DNA of 64,000 nucleotides from Luteolibacter sp. SL250. GTDB lineage: Bacteria; Verrucomicrobiota; Verrucomicrobiia; Verrucomicrobiales; Akkermansiaceae. Positions within the stretch are counted from its first letter, which is position 1; each line of letters opens with the position of its first letter. Shown here one piece after another: positions 43,877-53,045 of this stretch. The notes under the pieces are model-generated. The model saw only the letters and a list, made by a program, of their open reading frames with translations. It was not told the DNA's origin and did no database searches. The stretch lies in NCBI RefSeq assembly GCF_026625605.1, contig NZ_CP113054.1, forward strand, positions 744,001 through 808,000, in the 5' to 3' direction. A program made the position numbers and the translations under genes.

Positions 43877-44638
43877 CTAGTCGATCATCCGGTCGCGGAG
43901 GAAGTAGTAGACGAAGAGGGAGTTGTAGGTGAAGTAGCGGCGGAAAAGCCTGCGCGGTTCCATCAGGAGGCGGTAGGCCCATTCAAGTCCGAACTTCTGG
44001 AAATGGCCTGGTGCCTGTCTGACCTCCCCGGCATGGAATGCGAATGCCGCCCCGATGCCGAAGTAGACACCCGGCGGGAGGAGATCCTTGTTCTCCGCGA
44101 TCCAGCACTCCTGTTTGGGGCAGCCAAGGCCCACCCAGATGAGGTTCGCCCCCGAATCCCTGATCCTGCGGCAGATGGTTTCGAGTTCATCTTCCGGCCA
44201 TTGGCCGAAGGGCGGGGAGTAGGTATCCGCGATCACCGCATCCGGGAACTTTTCGCCGAAGTTCGCGCGGAGCGTTTCCAGCGTTGAGGTTTTGCCCCCC
44301 AGCAGAAAATGGCGGAACCCGGCGGCGGGAGTGTTGGTCGCCCGCAGGGTCTCCAGCATGAGGGTGGGGCCGTAGACGCGGTCCGTGAGCTTTTTATCCG
44401 GAGGGAGTCGGGCGTTCACGCTCCATACCAGTGGCATGCCGTCCGGGCAGATCAGGTCGAAGCGGGACATGGCCTGTCCGAATGACGCGTCATTCCGGGC
44501 AAGTGCGGCGACGTGGGTGTTCGCCGCTTCCACGGCATAGGCCCGGTCAGCCTTGGCGGCATGCCCGAGGATCCATGCGACCGCCATGGCGTAGTCGATG
44601 GCGGCGACGGGCAGGCCGATGACCGAAACAGTTGTCAT
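43877..44638 (-). CDS. WecG/TagA/CpsF family glycosyltransferase (GT26)
   Basis: 253 residues. [29 protein letters not shown] and [18 protein letters not shown] are family motifs. These enzymes add the second sugar, often an N-acetylmannosamine derivative or glucuronate, to an undecaprenyl-linked first sugar. The C-terminal helices (about 210-250) with [18 protein letters not shown] anchor it to the membrane surface. It lies between ugd and gmd. Confidence 0.9.
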   Translation of the reverse strand: MTTVSVIGLPVAAIDYAMAVAWILGHAAKADRAYAVEAANTHVAALARNDASFGQAMSRFDLICPDGMPLVWSVNARLPPDKKLTDRVYGPTLMLETLRATNTPAAGFRHFLLGGKTSTLETLRANFGEKFPDAVIADTYSPPFGQWPEDELETICRRIRDSGANLIWVGLGCPKQECWIAENKDLLPPGVYFGIGAAFAFHAGEVRQAPGHFQKFGLEWAYRLLMEPRRLFRRYFTYNSLFVYYFLRDRMID

Positions 44639-44659
44639 GAAGACGGGCGGGTCCGCGGG

Positions 44660-45775
44660 TTATTCTTTGGCGACGGAGATGTGGTGGCCGTGCTTCTTGA
44701 GGAGTGCGTGGCGGCGGGCCTTCTCGAGATCGGAGGCCACCATTTCGGCACACATTTCCTCCACGGTGATCTCCGGCACCCATCCGAGCTTTTCCTTCGC
44801 CTTGGTGGGGTCTCCCAGCAGGGTTTCCACTTCGGCCGGCCGGAAGTAGCGTGGATCCACACGGACCAGCACATCACCCACCGCCACACAGGGGGAGATG
44901 GTGGTGTCAACGGCGGCGACGGTGGCGATCTCATCCACGCCCTCTCCGCTGAATTCCAGCGTGATCCCGGCTTCTTTCGCGGACATGCGGATGAACTCGC
45001 GGACGGCGATCTGCTTGCCAGTGGCGATGACGAAGTCCTCCGGGGCATCCTGCTGGAGCATCATCCACTGCATGCGGACGTAGTCCTTTGCGTGACCCCA
45101 GTCACGGAGGGCGTCGAGATTGCCGAGATAGAGGCAGCTTTCCAGCCCTTGGGAGATGTTGGCAATGCCGCGGGTGATCTTGCGCGTGACGAAGGTCTCC
45201 CCCCGGCGCGGGGACTCATGGTTGAAGAGGATGCCGTTGCAGGCATAGATGCCGTAGGCCTCACGGTAGTTCACCGCAATCCAGTAGGCATAGAGCTTCG
45301 CGACACCGTAGGGCGAGCGGGGGTGGAACGGGGTGGTCTCCTTCTGCGGGATCTCCTGGACCAGACCGTAGAGCTCGGACGTGGAGGCCTGATAGAAGCG
45401 GGTCTTTTTCTCCAGCCCGAGGAAGCGGATGGCCTCCAGCAGGCGCAGCGTGCCGATGGCGTCCACATCCGCCGTGTATTCGGGAGCTTCGAATGAAACC
45501 GCGACGTGCGATTGCGCACCCAGGTTATACACCTCGTCGGGCTGGATCTCAGCAAGGAGCCGGGTGAGGTTGGAGGTGTCCGTCAGATCCCCGTAGTGCA
45601 GGCGGAAACGTGAGTTTTCCACATGGGGGTCTTCGTAGATGTGATCCACGCGCTCGGTGTTGAAAAGGGAGGCCCGGCGCTTGATGCCGTGAACCTCATA
45701 TCCCTTCGCAAGGAGGAACTCGGCGAGATAGGATCCGTCTTGACCGGTGACACCGGTGATGAGAGCGCGTTTCAT
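44660..45775 (-). CDS. gmd: GDP-mannose 4,6-dehydratase
   Basis: 371 residues. Extended SDR fold: [28 protein letters not shown], the Ser/Thr of STSELYG and the catalytic YGVAK. It turns GDP-mannose into GDP-4-keto-6-deoxymannose using NADP. The start is the ATG at 45775; a much longer open frame upstream overlaps fcl and has no family match. It works with Fcl directly upstream to make GDP-L-fucose, which the GT11 enzyme of this locus uses. Confidence 0.96.
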   Translation of the reverse strand: MKRALITGVTGQDGSYLAEFLLAKGYEVHGIKRRASLFNTERVDHIYEDPHVENSRFRLHYGDLTDTSNLTRLLAEIQPDEVYNLGAQSHVAVSFEAPEYTADVDAIGTLRLLEAIRFLGLEKKTRFYQASTSELYGLVQEIPQKETTPFHPRSPYGVAKLYAYWIAVNYREAYGIYACNGILFNHESPRRGETFVTRKITRGIANISQGLESCLYLGNLDALRDWGHAKDYVRMQWMMLQQDAPEDFVIATGKQIAVREFIRMSAKEAGITLEFSGEGVDEIATVAAVDTTISPCVAVGDVLVRVDPRYFRPAEVETLLGDPTKAKEKLGWVPEITVEEMCAEMVASDLEKARRHALLKKHGHHISVAKE

Positions 45776-45797
45776 AGGGGAGTTGGGAGAGGGTGGT

Positions 45798-46736
45798 TCA
45801 GAGGCGTGCGTCTCCGGAGAGGGTGGAGGCGAGGAAATCCTGATAGGCGGCGGCGAGTCCGTCGCGGAATGCGACGGAAGGTGCCCAGCCTGTCCCACGA
45901 AGGAGGGAAATGTCCATGAGCTTCCTCGGCGTGCCGTCCGGCTTGGTCGGGTCTGTGAGGATCTGTCCCTGGAAGCCGGTGACTTCGGCGACGAGTTTAG
46001 CGAGATCGAGGATGCTGATATCCTCCCCGACGCCGACATTGACCCAGTCCGGTGGATTCTCCAGGCGGAGAAGGTGGAAACACGCGTCCGCCAGATCATC
46101 CACGTGGAGGAACTCCCGGAGAGGCGTGCCCGTTCCCCAGATCGTGACCGATGGAGCGCCATTGGCCTGCGCTTCGTGGAACCGGCGGATCAGGGCCGGG
46201 ATGACGTGGGAATTCTCCGGGTGATAGTTGTCGCCCGGTCCGTAGAGATTGGTCGGCATGGCGCTGTGATAGAGCAGGCCGTGCTGGGCGCGGTAGTGCT
46301 GGCAGAGTTTCAGTCCCGCGATCTTCGCCACCGCGTAGGCTTCATTGGTGACTTCCAGCGGGCTGGTCAGCAGGCAGCTTTCCGGCATCGGCTGGGGCGC
46401 GAGCTTGGGGTAAATGCAGGATGACCCGAGGAAAAGCACGCGCCCGACTCCGGCCCGCCTGCTGCCCTCCACCAGATTCGAGGCGATCACGAGGTTTTCG
46501 TAGATGAAGTCCGCCGGGTAGGTGGCGTTGGCATGGATGCCGCCGACTTTCGCCGCCGCGATGATGACCACGTCCGGGCGTTCCCGTTCAAGGAAGCTGA
46601 ATACCGCCGCCTGGTCGGTCAGGTCCACGGCATCGCGTCCGGCGGTGATGGTTTCGTAACTGCCGAGCAACCCGGCCTTGCGGACGAGGGCGGAGCCGAC
46701 CATGCCCCGGTGGCCTGTGATGAAGAGTTTTTTCAT
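45798..46736 (-). CDS. fcl: GDP-L-fucose synthase
   Basis: 312 residues. [16 protein letters not shown] at the N-terminus, [15 protein letters not shown] and the catalytic YAVAK region ([15 protein letters not shown]). It performs the 3,5-epimerisation and NADPH reduction that yield GDP-L-fucose. It lies directly upstream of gmd with a 22-base gap and downstream of glf. Confidence 0.95.
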   Translation of the reverse strand: MKKLFITGHRGMVGSALVRKAGLLGSYETITAGRDAVDLTDQAAVFSFLERERPDVVIIAAAKVGGIHANATYPADFIYENLVIASNLVEGSRRAGVGRVLFLGSSCIYPKLAPQPMPESCLLTSPLEVTNEAYAVAKIAGLKLCQHYRAQHGLLYHSAMPTNLYGPGDNYHPENSHVIPALIRRFHEAQANGAPSVTIWGTGTPLREFLHVDDLADACFHLLRLENPPDWVNVGVGEDISILDLAKLVAEVTGFQGQILTDPTKPDGTPRKLMDISLLRGTGWAPSVAFRDGLAAAYQDFLASTLSGDARL

Positions 46737-46742
46737 GGAAAG

Positions 46743-47912
46743 TCAGGGGGTTCCGTATCGGGTCAACAAGCGGTCGGCTTCGGCGAGCGCCATGCCCGTG
46801 ACCTGGTCCATGTTGTAGTACCGGTAGGTGGCGAGGCGTCCGATGAAGCTGGTGTTCTTCTCCGTGGATGCCAGTTCCGCGTAGCGAAGGTAAGCTGCCC
46901 GGCTGTCAGGCGCGGGAACGGGATAATACGGATCGGTACCCGGAGTCCAGTCTTTCGGATACTCCCGGATGATGCTGCTGGCCGGGGTCTTCTGGCCGGT
47001 GGCGTGCTTGATTTCGATGATGCGGGTGAACGGAACATCCGCATCCGGATAGTTCACCTGCATGGCTGGCTGCCAGAACCCCGGTTTCCCGGAGATCTCC
47101 TCGCGCTCACGGAGCTTCCCGGCGGAAAATGCCTCATGCTCGAAGCGCAGGGAACGGTAGGGCAGGGGGCCGAATTGATAGCCGAAGTATTCGTCGATCG
47201 CTCCAGTGTAGATCAGGTGGCGGTGTTTCCACCGGCGGCGTGCTTCCTCGGAGTCGACCCCCAGATGGACCTCCACCCGCGGGGAGGCTGCGAGAAGGCT
47301 CCCGAACATGGCGGTGTAACCTTTGTCCGGCAGGGCTTGGAAGCTTTCGGTCAGGTAGCGGTCGTCACGGTTGGTCCGGATGGGGATCCGGCCGCAGACT
47401 GATGCGTCGAGGTCCCTTGGATGACGCTTCCATTGCTTCAGGGTGTAGCCCTCGAAGAACAGCTTGTAAAAATCGGGGCCTGCCTGGGAAAGGATGACTT
47501 CCTCTGAGTTGGCGGGGCTGCTGATCGGCACCCGGTTGGCTGCCAGCCATTCCGCGAACTCCTCTGATGTCGACGATTTCCCGGTCAGTTCCTCGAACGT
47601 GTTCAGGTTCACCGGAAAGCTCCAATACCGTCCACGGGTGAAGCTCTTGATGGTGTAGGCAACCTCATGCCATCCGGTGAATCTGGAGAGGTAGTCGAGG
47701 ATTCTCCGGGAGTTCGTGCGGAAATAATGGGGGCCGTAGCGGTGGGTGAGGACGCCCGCCTCATCCTGGCTGTCGAAGGCGTTTCCGGCGAGGTGGGGGC
47801 GCCGGTCCACCACCACGCATTTCCACCCGGCTGCGGCAAGACGTTCCGCGACGACCAGCCCGGAGAAGCCCGCGCCGATGATCAGGAAGTCGGTGGAGAA
47901 GTCGCTTTGCAA
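46743..47912 (-). CDS. glf: UDP-galactopyranose mutase
   Basis: 389 residues. FAD-binding LIIGAGFSGLVVAERLA, then VVDRRPHLAGNAFD, and later PYRSLRFEHE and HLIYTGAIDEYFGYQ, all conserved. It converts UDP-galactopyranose to UDP-galactofuranose. The start is a TTG at 47912, 15 bases after the upstream stop; no ATG fits before the FAD motif. Galactofuranose donors need a GT2-type transferase, and the fused protein at 24177-26315 is one candidate. Confidence 0.93.
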   Translation of the reverse strand: MQSDFSTDFLIIGAGFSGLVVAERLAAAGWKCVVVDRRPHLAGNAFDSQDEAGVLTHRYGPHYFRTNSRRILDYLSRFTGWHEVAYTIKSFTRGRYWSFPVNLNTFEELTGKSSTSEEFAEWLAANRVPISSPANSEEVILSQAGPDFYKLFFEGYTLKQWKRHPRDLDASVCGRIPIRTNRDDRYLTESFQALPDKGYTAMFGSLLAASPRVEVHLGVDSEEARRRWKHRHLIYTGAIDEYFGYQFGPLPYRSLRFEHEAFSAGKLREREEISGKPGFWQPAMQVNYPDADVPFTRIIEIKHATGQKTPASSIIREYPKDWTPGTDPYYPVPAPDSRAAYLRYAELASTEKNTSFIGRLATYRYYNMDQVTGMALAEADRLLTRYGTP

Positions 47913-47926
47913 GGAGTCGGTCAGGT

Positions 47927-48481
47927 TCAGGGTAGGGGGCGCCGGGGCAGGACGATGGAGAAAAAATCCAGATCCACGGCATGTTTCTGGCCGAGGAACT
48001 CCAGAAGGATCTTCACCCGTTCCGTGGCGGAGAGGACTTCCACCACCGGGCCGCGCATTCCTTGGAAGGGTCCGGAGGCGATTTCGACTTCATCGCCGAT
48101 TTCCACGATTGGAGAAACATCGAGGATTTCGGAGGCTTGGTCGGGGTTCTGTGAGCGGAGGCGAACTTCCTGTCTCAAGGATTCCACCAATGCGCCCGGC
48201 ACGGTGGGGATTTCACGGCCGAATTTCACCAGTCCGCGGATGCCTTGGCTGAAGGTCACCGCCCGCTCCATCTGGGAAATGCGGAAACGGACGAGCAGAT
48301 AGCCGGGGAACAGAGGCTCCACCCACCAGATCTTCCCCCGCCGGGTCGCTTTCCGGTAGCGCAGCCGCGGGCAGAAAACCTCCACGCCCTCCAAGCCCCG
48401 CAAGTGCTCCGCCGCTATGTGCTCCCGCTTCGTCTGCGTACGTGCGCAGTACCACGCCGGTTGGTCGGAATCGTGGCTCAT
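47927..48481 (-). CDS. NusG-like specialised antiterminator (RfaH/UpxY group)
   Basis: 184 residues. NGN domain at the N-terminus (WYCARTQTKREHIAAEHL, then FPGYLLVRF), KOW domain at the end (EIGDEVEIASGPFQGMRGPV). Unlike housekeeping NusG it sits inside a polysaccharide operon, as do RfaH-type and UpxY proteins, which stop premature termination in long operons. The ATG at 48481 overlaps the stop of the GbsR-like gene (ATGA). The frame is open upstream, but those residues have no NusG match. Its target leader is not known; see the hairpin at 39031-39057. Confidence 0.9.
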   Translation of the reverse strand: MSHDSDQPAWYCARTQTKREHIAAEHLRGLEGVEVFCPRLRYRKATRRGKIWWVEPLFPGYLLVRFRISQMERAVTFSQGIRGLVKFGREIPTVPGALVESLRQEVRLRSQNPDQASEILDVSPIVEIGDEVEIASGPFQGMRGPVVEVLSATERVKILLEFLGQKHAVDLDFFSIVLPRRPLP

Positions 48482-48993
48482 TGTCCGAGAATTTTCTGAA
48501 GCAAGGGCAGCACCTGGCGGCTCCTTCTCATCCATTGGTCCAGACGTTCCACCCTTTCCCTGACGAATTCCTGTTTCTCTTGTCCGACCGACGGGATTGC
48601 TTCCTCAAGGCGTTTCACCTTGGATTTGCCGCTTTCGATATGGGGGCGGACCTGTTCCCGGATGAAGCCGCCGACCAGCCGTTTCAGCTCCACGGCTGGT
48701 TCGAAGTGGGTGCGGCGGTCGGTTATCCCTTCCGCTTCCCGGATGGCACCCAGGCTTCTCAGCATCCGCAGTCCCTGGCTGGCGGATCCTTTGCTGATTC
48801 CCAGCTTCACCACCAGGTCATCGAGCGACAGCGGGGAGGGGGTGATGAACAACAGGCCGTAGATCTCCCCGATGGAACGGGGGAGGCCCAGCACCCGCAC
48901 GCCATCGACAAAAATGTCCACCACCTGCCGTTCGATCGGATCGAGCAGGCGGTCTGGAGATGAACGGTGGTCCTGGCTACCGGCGTCAGCCAT
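48478..48993 (-). CDS. GbsR/MarR-family transcriptional regulator
   Basis: 171 residues. The centre is a winged-helix domain: [58 protein letters not shown], the GbsR pattern. A long charged C-terminal helix (about 115-165) likely dimerises. It is the first gene of the minus-strand unit and is translationally coupled to the NusG-like gene. A perfect palindrome with 17-bp arms lies 20 bases upstream, suggesting autoregulation; the same core recurs before the second unit. GbsR proteins were first found in glycine betaine control, but here the polysaccharide setting suggests another signal. Confidence 0.88.
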   Translation of the reverse strand: MADAGSQDHRSSPDRLLDPIERQVVDIFVDGVRVLGLPRSIGEIYGLLFITPSPLSLDDLVVKLGISKGSASQGLRMLRSLGAIREAEGITDRRTHFEPAVELKRLVGGFIREQVRPHIESGKSKVKRLEEAIPSVGQEKQEFVRERVERLDQWMRRSRQVLPLLQKILGQ

Positions 48994-49004
48994 GGGGAAG
49001 CATT

Positions 49005-49092
49005 GGACGGAAAACCCTGTTTGTTCAAACTTTTTTGAACAAACAGGGTTACTGGCTTGTCACCGTGCCGGTTTCCCGCTGGTTTTCCGTCC
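49005..49092. repeat. 12-bp inverted repeat framing the gbsR/uxs divergent region
   Basis: GGACGGAAAACC (49005-49016) and GGTTTTCCGTCC (49081-49092) are exact reverse complements. As a result, GGTTTTCCGTCC directly precedes the ATG of the uxs gene on the plus strand, and the same 12 bases lie 12 bases before the gbsR ATG on the minus strand. The two divergent mRNAs may thus share a leader element. Confidence 0.55.
49013..49050. promoter_or_regulatory. Palindromic operator, first copy, between gbsR-like gene and uxs
   Basis: Perfect 17-bp arms (49013-49029 and 49034-49050) with a four-base centre. The core TGTTTGTTCA-N8-TGAACAAACA (49018-49045) is repeated at 39078-39105. It sits 20 bases before the gbsR ATG and 43 before the uxs ATG, so one bound dimer could affect both directions. 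Confidence 0.8.
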
Positions 49093-50025
49093 ATGCGGAT
49101 ACTCATCACGGGCGGAGCGGGCTTTCTCGGATCGCATTTGTGCGAGCGGCTACTCAAAGAAGGGCACGAGGTGATCTGTCTCGATAACTTCTTCACCGGC
49201 CGTAAGAAGAATGTCGTCCATCTGCTCAAAAATCCGGACTTCGAATTGGTCCGGCACGATGTGACCAATCCGTTCCACTTCGAAGTGGACCAGATCTACA
49301 ACCTGGCTTGTCCCGCTTCACCTCCGCATTACCAGCACAACCCGATCAAGACGACGAAGACTTCGTTCCTCGGGGCGATGCACTCGCTGGGGCTTGCGAA
49401 GCGGGTCGGTGCGCGCGTTTTCCAGGCTTCGACTTCGGAAGTCTATGGCGACCCGGAAGTGCACCCGCAGCCGGAGACCTACAAGGGCTGCGTGAACCCC
49501 ATCGGCATCCGTTCCTGCTATGACGAGGGAAAGCGGGTGGCTGAGACGCTGTTCTTCGACTACCACCGCCAGCACGGAACCGAGATCCGGGTGGTGCGTA
49601 TTTTCAACACCTACGGGCCGAACATGCTGCCGGACGACGGTCGTGTGGTTTCCAACTTCATCGTTCAGGCGCTCCAGGGGAAAGATCTCACGATCTACGG
49701 GGATGGCACGCAGACACGGTCGTTCTGCTACGTGGACGACCTCATCGAAGGCTTTGTCCGTCTGATGAACCATCCCACGCTGCAAGGGCCGGTGAACATC
49801 GGAAATCCCGGTGAGTTCACCATGCTGCAGCTAGCCGAGATGGTCCTCAAAAAGGTCGGCGGCCCGTCGAAGATCACCTTCCACCCGCTGCCGGGGGATG
49901 ACCCGAAACAGCGGCGCCCGGACATCACGCTGGCGAGCAAGGAGCTCGGGTGGCAGCCACAGGTGACTCTCGAGCAAGGTCTCGAGCCGACCATCGAATA
50001 CTTCCGGAAGTTGGTGAAGGGCTGA
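49093..50025 (+). CDS. uxs: UDP-glucuronate decarboxylase (UDP-xylose synthase)
   Basis: 310 residues. [15 protein letters not shown] cofactor motif, [19 protein letters not shown] (typical of UXS), STSEVYGDP, the catalytic YDEGKRVAE and [19 protein letters not shown]. It turns UDP-glucuronate into UDP-xylose and so continues the Ugd reaction. Start at 49093; the codons upstream in frame have no match. It is divergent from gbsR and is the only nucleotide-sugar gene of the locus on the plus strand. Confidence 0.93.
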   Translation: MRILITGGAGFLGSHLCERLLKEGHEVICLDNFFTGRKKNVVHLLKNPDFELVRHDVTNPFHFEVDQIYNLACPASPPHYQHNPIKTTKTSFLGAMHSLGLAKRVGARVFQASTSEVYGDPEVHPQPETYKGCVNPIGIRSCYDEGKRVAETLFFDYHRQHGTEIRVVRIFNTYGPNMLPDDGRVVSNFIVQALQGKDLTIYGDGTQTRSFCYVDDLIEGFVRLMNHPTLQGPVNIGNPGEFTMLQLAEMVLKKVGGPSKITFHPLPGDDPKQRRPDITLASKELGWQPQVTLEQGLEPTIEYFRKLVKG

Positions 50026-50036
50026 GGGGCCTTTCC

Positions 50037-50918
50037 TCAATATTCCCGCTCCAGCAGGCTGGCTGCGATCTCACGCAGGCGCCCGGCCTTTTTGCCCAGC
50101 GGTTCCAGTGAGTCGAGCGCCTGCTTCGTGAGCTTCGCGGCTTCCTTGCGGGAGTTTTCCAGGCCCAGCACGGAAGGGTAGGTGGACTTCTCCACCGCCG
50201 CGTCCTTGCCGGCGGTTTTGCCCAGCACTTCGGTGCTTTGGGTGACATCGAGGATGTCGTCGATGACCTGGAACGCGAGGCCGAGGGCGTAGCCGAAATC
50301 CGTGAGCGCCTGGAGCTTTTCCGGCTTCGCGTTGGCGGTCATGCCTCCCAGGCGGAGCGAGGTGGTGAGGAGGGCGGCGGTTTTCGCCTCATGGATGCGG
50401 ACAAGATCCTCTTTCTCCAGCTTCTTTCCTTCGCCCTCAAGGTCGAGGACCTGGCCACCGATGAGTTTCAGGCTGCCGCCGGTCGCGGCAAGTTCTGCCA
50501 CATACTCGCGGGCGCCGTAGCGCTTGGTGGCCTTGGTTTGTGAAATGACGATGAAGGCCTCCGTGAGCAGCGCGTCGCCGCAGAGGACGGCCATGCCCTC
50601 GCCATACACCTTGTGGCAGGTCGGGCGGCCACGGCGCAGGTCGTCGTCGTCCATGGCGGGAAGATCATCGTGGACGAGGGAGTAGGTATGCATCAACTCC
50701 ACCGCGCAGGCGGGAGGGAGCGCGTCCCCGGGGTCGCCGCCACAGGCTTCGGCGGCGGCGATACATAGGATGGGACGGAGACGTTTTCCCCCGGCGAAGA
50801 CGCTGTAGCGCATCGCAGAGTGAATCGTGGAGGGAGACTGCTCTTCCTTGGGAAGGAAGCGGTCGAGGGCCGCGTCCGTTTCCGCGGCCATGGCTTTGAG
50901 ATAGGTCTTCAGGTCCAT
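50037..50918 (-). CDS. ispA: Polyprenyl (farnesyl/geranylgeranyl) diphosphate synthase
   Basis: 293 residues. First Asp-rich motif in SLVHDDLPAMDDDDLRRG, second in FQVIDDILDVTQ. It condenses isopentenyl diphosphate with allylic diphosphates; the small residues before the first motif fit short-chain products, C15 to C20. The product supplies undecaprenyl phosphate and other isoprenoids. The stop is 11 bases from that of uxs, convergent. It is 19 bases downstream of asd. Confidence 0.92.
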   Translation of the reverse strand: MDLKTYLKAMAAETDAALDRFLPKEEQSPSTIHSAMRYSVFAGGKRLRPILCIAAAEACGGDPGDALPPACAVELMHTYSLVHDDLPAMDDDDLRRGRPTCHKVYGEGMAVLCGDALLTEAFIVISQTKATKRYGAREYVAELAATGGSLKLIGGQVLDLEGEGKKLEKEDLVRIHEAKTAALLTTSLRLGGMTANAKPEKLQALTDFGYALGLAFQVIDDILDVTQSTEVLGKTAGKDAAVEKSTYPSVLGLENSRKEAAKLTKQALDSLEPLGKKAGRLREIAASLLEREY

Positions 50919-50936
50919 GGCCGGGAAAAAATCGGA

Positions 50937-51935
50937 TCAGAGGATCTCCGCGATCTGCACGGCATTGAGGGCCGCGCCCTTGCGCACCTGGTCACCGACG
51001 ACCCAGAGGTCGAGGGCGTTGTCCAGGACGAGGTTCTTCCGGATGCGGCCGACCAGACAGTCGTCCTTGCCGGTGGTGTCGAGAGGCACGGGGAAGAGCT
51101 TTTCGGCAGGATTGTCCACCACCTGGACGCCCGGCTTGCCCGCATAGGCGGCGCGCGCGGACTCCGGATCGACCGGGCGGCTGAACTTCGCGGTGATGGA
51201 GACGGAGTGCGAGCGGTAGACCGGCACGCGGACGCAGGTGCAGGAAACCTTCAGCTCCGGGAAGCCGAGGATCTTCCGGCCCTCGTTCTGCATCTTCATC
51301 TCCTCCTTCGTGTAGCCGTTGTCCGTGAAGACATCCACCTGCGGGATGACGTTGAAGGCGATCTGGCGCGGATAGACCTTGGTGGTCACCTCCAGACCGT
51401 TGGCGATGGCTTTCACCTGTTCCTCAAGCTCGATGATGCCCTGCGCGCCGGACCCGGAAACCGCCTGGTAGCTGGAGGCGATGATCGACTCCAGGCCGAA
51501 CTTCTCGTGCAGCGGCGCGAGCGCCATCAGCGAGATGATGGTGGTGCAGTTCGGGTTCGCGATGATGCCCTTCGGCGGATTCTTCGCGGCCGCCGGGTTG
51601 ATTTCCGGCACGACGAGGGGGACATCCGGATCCATGCGGAAGGCGGATGAGTTGTCGATCACGATGGCCCCGGCCTTGGCGGCGGACGGCCCGTACTCGA
51701 GCGAGATGCCGCCACCGGCGCTGAAAAGCGCGATGTCGATGCCCGCAAAGGAATCGTGGGTGAGTTCCTTCACCTCGATCTCCTCGCCCTTGAAAACGAG
51801 CCGTTTGCCCGCCGAACGGGCGGAAGCGAGCAGCGTGAGCTTCCCGATGGGGAAGTTCCGCTGTTCGAGACAAAGAAGCATTTCAATGCCGACGGCACCC
51901 GTGGCACCAACGATCGCTACATGTGGCAGGCTCAT
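50937..51935 (-). CDS. asd: Aspartate-semialdehyde dehydrogenase
   Basis: 332 residues. NADP-binding VAIVGATGAVGIEML at the start, catalytic Cys130 in ANPNCTTIISLMALAP, and ASYQAVSGSGAQGI. It reduces aspartyl phosphate to the semialdehyde used for lysine/diaminopimelate, threonine and methionine. It is the first of two genes on this strand with ispA. Confidence 0.96.
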   Translation of the reverse strand: MSLPHVAIVGATGAVGIEMLLCLEQRNFPIGKLTLLASARSAGKRLVFKGEEIEVKELTHDSFAGIDIALFSAGGGISLEYGPSAAKAGAIVIDNSSAFRMDPDVPLVVPEINPAAAKNPPKGIIANPNCTTIISLMALAPLHEKFGLESIIASSYQAVSGSGAQGIIELEEQVKAIANGLEVTTKVYPRQIAFNVIPQVDVFTDNGYTKEEMKMQNEGRKILGFPELKVSCTCVRVPVYRSHSVSITAKFSRPVDPESARAAYAGKPGVQVVDNPAEKLFPVPLDTTGKDDCLVGRIRKNLVLDNALDLWVVGDQVRKGAALNAVQIAEIL

Positions 51936-52157
51936 TTTCAGGGACCGGCAGACTCAGGCCGGGGGCGGGACAGTAGCGTTTCCCCGGAATCTGGCAACCC
52001 CATCGTTGCCTGGGGGCGGAGGCTGTCCGGCTGGCCGTGTCAGGCTGGTGGGGCGGAGATCAGCCGGATGTGGAGGGGGCGGTCGGTCCCGGGAGGACTG
52101 GCTGCTCGGGCGGCTCCTTTCCGGTTGTCCGCCGCGGCCTCGGGCGGTAGGGTGGGG

Positions 52158-52949
52158 ATGGACAGGGAAATGGAAGATTCCGTGGAAGAGAAGGACGCGC
52201 GTGCGATGGTGCGGCTGGTGGCGGAGGTGGCGGCGCTGAGGGGCGACCACACCACCTCCAAGCGCTATCTCATGGATGGACTGCGGAGGATGGTCGGTGC
52301 GGACAGTTGGGTGTGGGCGCTGGGCTACCTGGATCCTTCCCGGCCCCCGGTCTACGCCGCTTATCTCCACGAGGGCTTCGATGAGGCGCGGTTTGCCCGC
52401 TACCTCCAGGCGGTGGAGCATCCGGGCATGAAAGTCCTGATGGAGCCGTTCACCCGGGAACTCATGGAGAGGAAGTCCCACATCACACGGACACGGCAGC
52501 AGATTGACCGTCCGGGGGCTTCCGCTTCCGCGGCGGTGGCTAATGAGTTCTGGCTGGCGGCGGACATCGCCCCCATCATCCTCTCCGCACGACCGCTGAA
52601 TGAAGGGTGTGTGAGCATCATCGCCCTCTACCGACGGGCGGACCAACCCATGTTCAGCGAGCGCGAACGGAAAATCGCGCACATCCTCCTGACCGAAGCA
52701 TTCTGGCTGCATGCGGAGGGTTGGCCGGAGGATTTCGGTGCGAAAACCCCGGAGTTGTCTCGCCCGCGGAGATTGGTCCTCAACCTGCTGTTGGAAGGGC
52801 GCAGCCGCAAGATGATCGCCGACCAGTTGAACCTTTCGATTCACACCGTGTCCGACTATGTGAAGGACATTTACAGCAACTTCAACGTGCAGTCCCATGC
52901 GGAACTGATGCGGCGTTTCACCCGCGGCGCGGGAGGAGGAACCGACTGA
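52158..52949 (+). CDS. LuxR-type transcriptional regulator
   Basis: 263 residues. The N-terminal 190 residues are GAF/PAS-like without a recognised motif; the C-terminal 60 are a LuxR helix-turn-helix (RLVLNLLLEGRSRKMIADQL, LSIHTVSDYVKDIYSNFNV). No receiver Asp motif and no autoinducer-binding motif are clear, so it is an orphan regulator of unknown signal. The frame is open from 51756, but the upstream residues overlap asd in antisense. ATG at 52158 used; GTG at 52152 is possible. Confidence 0.8.
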   Translation: MDREMEDSVEEKDARAMVRLVAEVAALRGDHTTSKRYLMDGLRRMVGADSWVWALGYLDPSRPPVYAAYLHEGFDEARFARYLQAVEHPGMKVLMEPFTRELMERKSHITRTRQQIDRPGASASAAVANEFWLAADIAPIILSARPLNEGCVSIIALYRRADQPMFSERERKIAHILLTEAFWLHAEGWPEDFGAKTPELSRPRRLVLNLLLEGRSRKMIADQLNLSIHTVSDYVKDIYSNFNVQSHAELMRRFTRGAGGGTD

Positions 52950-53045
52950 CATCCTGTCGGGTGGGAGGTCCTCGCCGCCACCGCATCAACTGAAAATTAA
53001 TTGGTCGAAATCCGGGAGGACAACCGTTAAATCTTCCGCCTGTTC

